Of a DNA stretch of 64,000 nt, positions 61,734 through 64,000 are shown piece after piece. Numbering within the stretch: position 1 is the first letter of the stretch; each line of letters opens with the position of its first letter. Both the position numbers and the translations under genes were made by a program. Origin of the DNA: an uncultured Chitinophagaceae bacterium (GTDB lineage Bacteria > Bacteroidota > Bacteroidia > Chitinophagales > Chitinophagaceae); contig CALCII010000016.1 in the NCBI GenBank assembly GCA_937907395.1, positions 1-64,000 on the forward strand. The letters run 5' to 3'. The notes under the pieces are model-generated. The model saw only the letters and a list, made by a program, of their open reading frames with translations. It made no database searches and was not told where the DNA came from.

Positions 61734-62576
61734 ATGGCGAAAGTTACAATACAAGGCTATGAAGGAAGTTTCCACCAGGAAGCAGCCCGTCAGTTTTTTG
61801 GTAAGCAGGTGGAAGTGATTCCTTGTGATACATTCCGTGAGGTAATCAAAATCGGCTCCAATAAAAAAGAAAGTGATGGTGCAGTAATGGCCATTGAAAA
61901 TTCTATAGCCGGCAGCATCCTTCCAAACTATAACTTACTACAGAAAAGCAACCTGAAAATTGTAGGGGAAGTGTATCTGCAAATCAAACAGAATCTGTTG
62001 GTATACCCGGGTGTGAAACTGGAAGATATCAAAGAAGTGCACTCGCATACCATGGCGCTGCAACAGTGCTATGATTTCCTGGATAAATACAAGTGGAAAC
62101 TGGTGGAATCAGAAGATACAGCTCTTAGTGCCAAACAGGTACAGCAACGTAAAAGCAAACATATTGCAGCCATTGCCAGTAAACTGGCGGCAGAATTGTA
62201 CAAGCTGGATGTATTGGCTCCTTCCATCCAGACTATGAAGAATAACTACACACGTTTTTTGATACTCCAGCGAGAAGATATGGCTGCTCCGGTTGGTAAT
62301 GCCAATAAAGCATCGGTGAATTTTATAACAGATCATTCTAAGGGAAGCCTGGCCAGGGTCTTGGGAAAAATTGCAGAAGGTGGAATAAACTTAAGTAAGC
62401 TGCAGAGTTTTCCTATTCCGGGAAGTGATTTTCAATACAGTTTTCATGCAGATATGGAATTCGATAGTCTGTCGCAATTTGAGCAGGTGATTGAAAAACT
62501 GAAGAAAGCGACCGAAGAGATTAAGATTTACGGCGTGTATAAAAACGGTAAGCTATCAGATAAATCAAAAGGATAA
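61734..62576 (+). CDS. pheA: Prephenate dehydratase
   Basis: 280 residues: catalytic domain (about 1-180; YEGSFHQEAA, VMAIENSIAGSI, NNYTRFLIL with the Thr-Arg-Phe motif) and a C-terminal ACT domain (about 192-270). It converts prephenate to phenylpyruvate for phenylalanine synthesis; there is no chorismate mutase domain. The ACT motif that usually reads ESRP is QSFP here (LSKLQSFPI), so feedback by Phe may differ. It is the first gene after the attenuator, and the aminotransferase and tyrA follow. Confidence 0.93.
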   Translation: MAKVTIQGYEGSFHQEAARQFFGKQVEVIPCDTFREVIKIGSNKKESDGAVMAIENSIAGSILPNYNLLQKSNLKIVGEVYLQIKQNLLVYPGVKLEDIKEVHSHTMALQQCYDFLDKYKWKLVESEDTALSAKQVQQRKSKHIAAIASKLAAELYKLDVLAPSIQTMKNNYTRFLILQREDMAAPVGNANKASVNFITDHSKGSLARVLGKIAEGGINLSKLQSFPIPGSDFQYSFHADMEFDSLSQFEQVIEKLKKATEEIKIYGVYKNGKLSDKSKG

Positions 62577-62596
62577 TAAAGAATCATTCAATAGCA

Positions 62597-63751
62597 ATGC
62601 AAACAGCAAAACGACTGGAAGGAATTGGAGAATATTATTTTTCTCAGAAACTGAGAGAGATAGACGAGTTGAATAAGCAAGGCAAGCAAATTATCAACCT
62701 GGGTATTGGTAGTCCGGATTTACCTCCTCATCCCGATGTGATCAAAGTATTGCAGGAGGAAAGTGCCCGGCCAAATGTACATGCTTATCAATCGTACAAA
62801 GGATCGCCTGTGTTACGAAAGGCTATGAGCGATTGGTATCAGCAATGGTATGGTGTGGTGCTGAACGCCGATACAGAAATATTACCGTTAATCGGTAGTA
62901 AGGAAGGAATCATGCACATCTGTATGACCTACCTGAATGAAGGCGATGAAGCACTGGTGCCCAATCCCGGCTACCCCACCTACAGCAGCGCTGTGAAACT
63001 GGCAGGAGGAACTGTAAAGAGCTACGAGTTGAAAGAAACCAACGACTGGCATCCGGATTTCAATGAACTGGAAGCAATGGATCTGAGCAGGGTGAAGCTG
63101 ATGTTTGTGAACTATCCGCATATGCCTACGGGTAAATTACCGGATCATTCTTTTTTTGAACAACTGATTGCATTTGCGAAAAAGCACGGCTTACTTATTA
63201 TTCATGATAATCCCTATAGTTTTATTCTGAATGATCATCCCACCAGTCTGCTTAGTATGGATGGTGCGAAAGAAGTAGTGCTGGAATTAAACTCACTCAG
63301 CAAAAGTCAGAATATGGCCGGATGGCGTATTGGTATGCTATGTGGTGCAAAAGAACGGATTGATGAAGTGTTGCGCTTTAAAAGCAATATGGATAGTGGT
63401 ATGTTTTTGCCGGTGCAGTTAGCTGCGGCAAAAGCACTGAGCCTGGGGAAAGACTGGTACGAATCCGTTAACACGGTGTACCGTAGCCGAAGAGAAAAAG
63501 CATTTGAATTACTGGATCTGCTGGGTTGTACTTATTCAAAAGATCAGGCAGGTATGTTTGTTTGGGCTAACATTCCGGCAACGTATAAGACCGGCTATGA
63601 ATTAAGTGATGCTGTTTTATATAAAAGCAATGTATTTATAACTCCCGGTGGCATTTTTGGTAATGCAGGTGATGGTTATGTACGTGTGAGCCTGTGTGCT
63701 ACTGAAGAACGGTTTCATGAAAGTATCAAACGTATCCGTGAATCTTTATAA
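62597..63751 (+). CDS. Class I/II PLP-dependent aminotransferase
   Basis: 384 residues. The PLP Lys is in SLSKSQNMAGWRIG (about 238), with upstream NLGIGSPDLPPHP and VNYPHMPTGK. The neighbours suggest it transaminates phenylpyruvate/4-hydroxyphenylpyruvate or prephenate in Phe/Tyr synthesis; the family also includes LL-diaminopimelate and aspartate aminotransferases. Twenty bases after pheA and nine before tyrA, so one operon. Confidence 0.87.
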   Translation: MQTAKRLEGIGEYYFSQKLREIDELNKQGKQIINLGIGSPDLPPHPDVIKVLQEESARPNVHAYQSYKGSPVLRKAMSDWYQQWYGVVLNADTEILPLIGSKEGIMHICMTYLNEGDEALVPNPGYPTYSSAVKLAGGTVKSYELKETNDWHPDFNELEAMDLSRVKLMFVNYPHMPTGKLPDHSFFEQLIAFAKKHGLLIIHDNPYSFILNDHPTSLLSMDGAKEVVLELNSLSKSQNMAGWRIGMLCGAKERIDEVLRFKSNMDSGMFLPVQLAAAKALSLGKDWYESVNTVYRSRREKAFELLDLLGCTYSKDQAGMFVWANIPATYKTGYELSDAVLYKSNVFITPGGIFGNAGDGYVRVSLCATEERFHESIKRIRESL

Positions 63752-63760
63752 TGTAAAATC

Positions 63761-64000
63761 ATGTTCGAGACAGTTACGATAGTTGGTGTTGGTTTGATCA
63801 GTGGCTCTTTTGCACTGGCGCTAAAACAGAAAGGTTTAGCAAAGCACATTATTGGCGTGAGCCGTACCGAAGCCAGTGCAAAGAAAGCATTGGAACTGGG
63901 ATTTATTGATGAAGTGTTGCCACTGGAACAGGCAATAAAAAAATCGGATCTTATTTATGTGGCCATTCCTGTAGATGCCACCATCCCTGTGTTGAAACAG
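63761..64000 (+). CDS. tyrA: Prephenate dehydrogenase TyrA (cut by window end)
   Basis: Eighty codons are visible. The N-terminus TVTIVGVGLISGSFALALKQ is the NAD(P)-binding Rossmann motif of TyrA, followed by GVSRTEASAKKALELG and DLIYVAIPVDAT. It converts prephenate to 4-hydroxyphenylpyruvate for tyrosine. It lies nine bases after the aminotransferase gene and is under the same Phe/Tyr attenuator, so both end products feed back on one leader. The rest lies beyond 64000. Confidence 0.88.
   Translation, partial: MFETVTIVGVGLISGSFALALKQKGLAKHIIGVSRTEASAKKALELGFIDEVLPLEQAIKKSDLIYVAIPVDATIPVLKQ

Overview
The window comes from a Bacteroidota chromosome, most likely a member of the Chitinophagaceae or a close relative. 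The evidence is a PorP/SprF protein beside a giant PKD-repeat protein with a type IX secretion (T9SS) type B C-terminus, a second secreted protein with a T9SS type A tail, a bacillithiol enzyme (BshC), a PUR-alpha-like DUF3276 protein, and many promoters of the Bacteroidota form TTG-N18..21-TAnnTTTG with few Shine-Dalgarno sequences. No rRNA, CRISPR array or intact transposase was seen.

Layout. 1-3040: tRNA-Leu(GAG), a histidine kinase, a family 2 glycosyltransferase, a small membrane protein, then tRNA-Gly(GCC) and tRNA-Leu(TAA). 3040-5440: an AT-rich accessory stretch directly downstream of tRNA-Leu, with a HigBA toxin-antitoxin pair, a candidate HEPN protein lying between imperfect direct repeats, and an RDD membrane protein. 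5449-13065: secreted proteins of unknown role, then a tight operon of DUF3667 protein, MazG and a very large NtrY-like kinase. 13377-21559: the giant surface protein and its PorP/SprF partner. 21587-25037: a PolX-like protein whose polymerase centre looks dead but whose PHP centre is intact, and RimO. 25091-33251: a hydroxyproline catabolic set (deaminase, semialdehyde dehydrogenase, epimerase, D-hydroxyproline oxidase) split by an opposite-strand block of small membrane proteins, an M48 peptidase and a sterol-desaturase family enzyme. 33306-42407: BshC, then purE and purK separated by an RND efflux operon. 42697-48335: 4-hydroxyphenylpyruvate dioxygenase, a YafK-type L,D-transpeptidase with a TonB-C-like tail, a glycine-rich T9SS cargo protein and aspartate kinase. 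48552-55842: DnaK, then a two-component module (two kinases, one LuxR-type regulator) bracketed by two related small membrane proteins. 55909-59322: cupin, CBS pair, ABC exporter, DUF3276. 59397-61394: a sigma factor, a membrane protein that joins an anti-sigma-like N-terminus to a trypsin-like protease, and a divergent small lipoprotein. 61547-64000: a Phe/Tyr leader peptide and attenuator ahead of pheA, an aminotransferase and tyrA (cut by the window end).

The most interesting regions are: (a) the sigma factor locus at 59397-61394, where both divergent promoters share GGGTTAC-N16/17-TATTAA, suggesting a self-contained stress regulon in which sensor, anti-sigma and protease are one polypeptide; (b) the ribosome-mediated attenuator at 61547-61728, readable at base level; (c) the HEPN cassette beside HigBA; (d) the two-component genes nested between duplicated membrane proteins; and (e) the inactivated PolX polymerase domain. 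All calls were made by reading the sequence; no database search was run.
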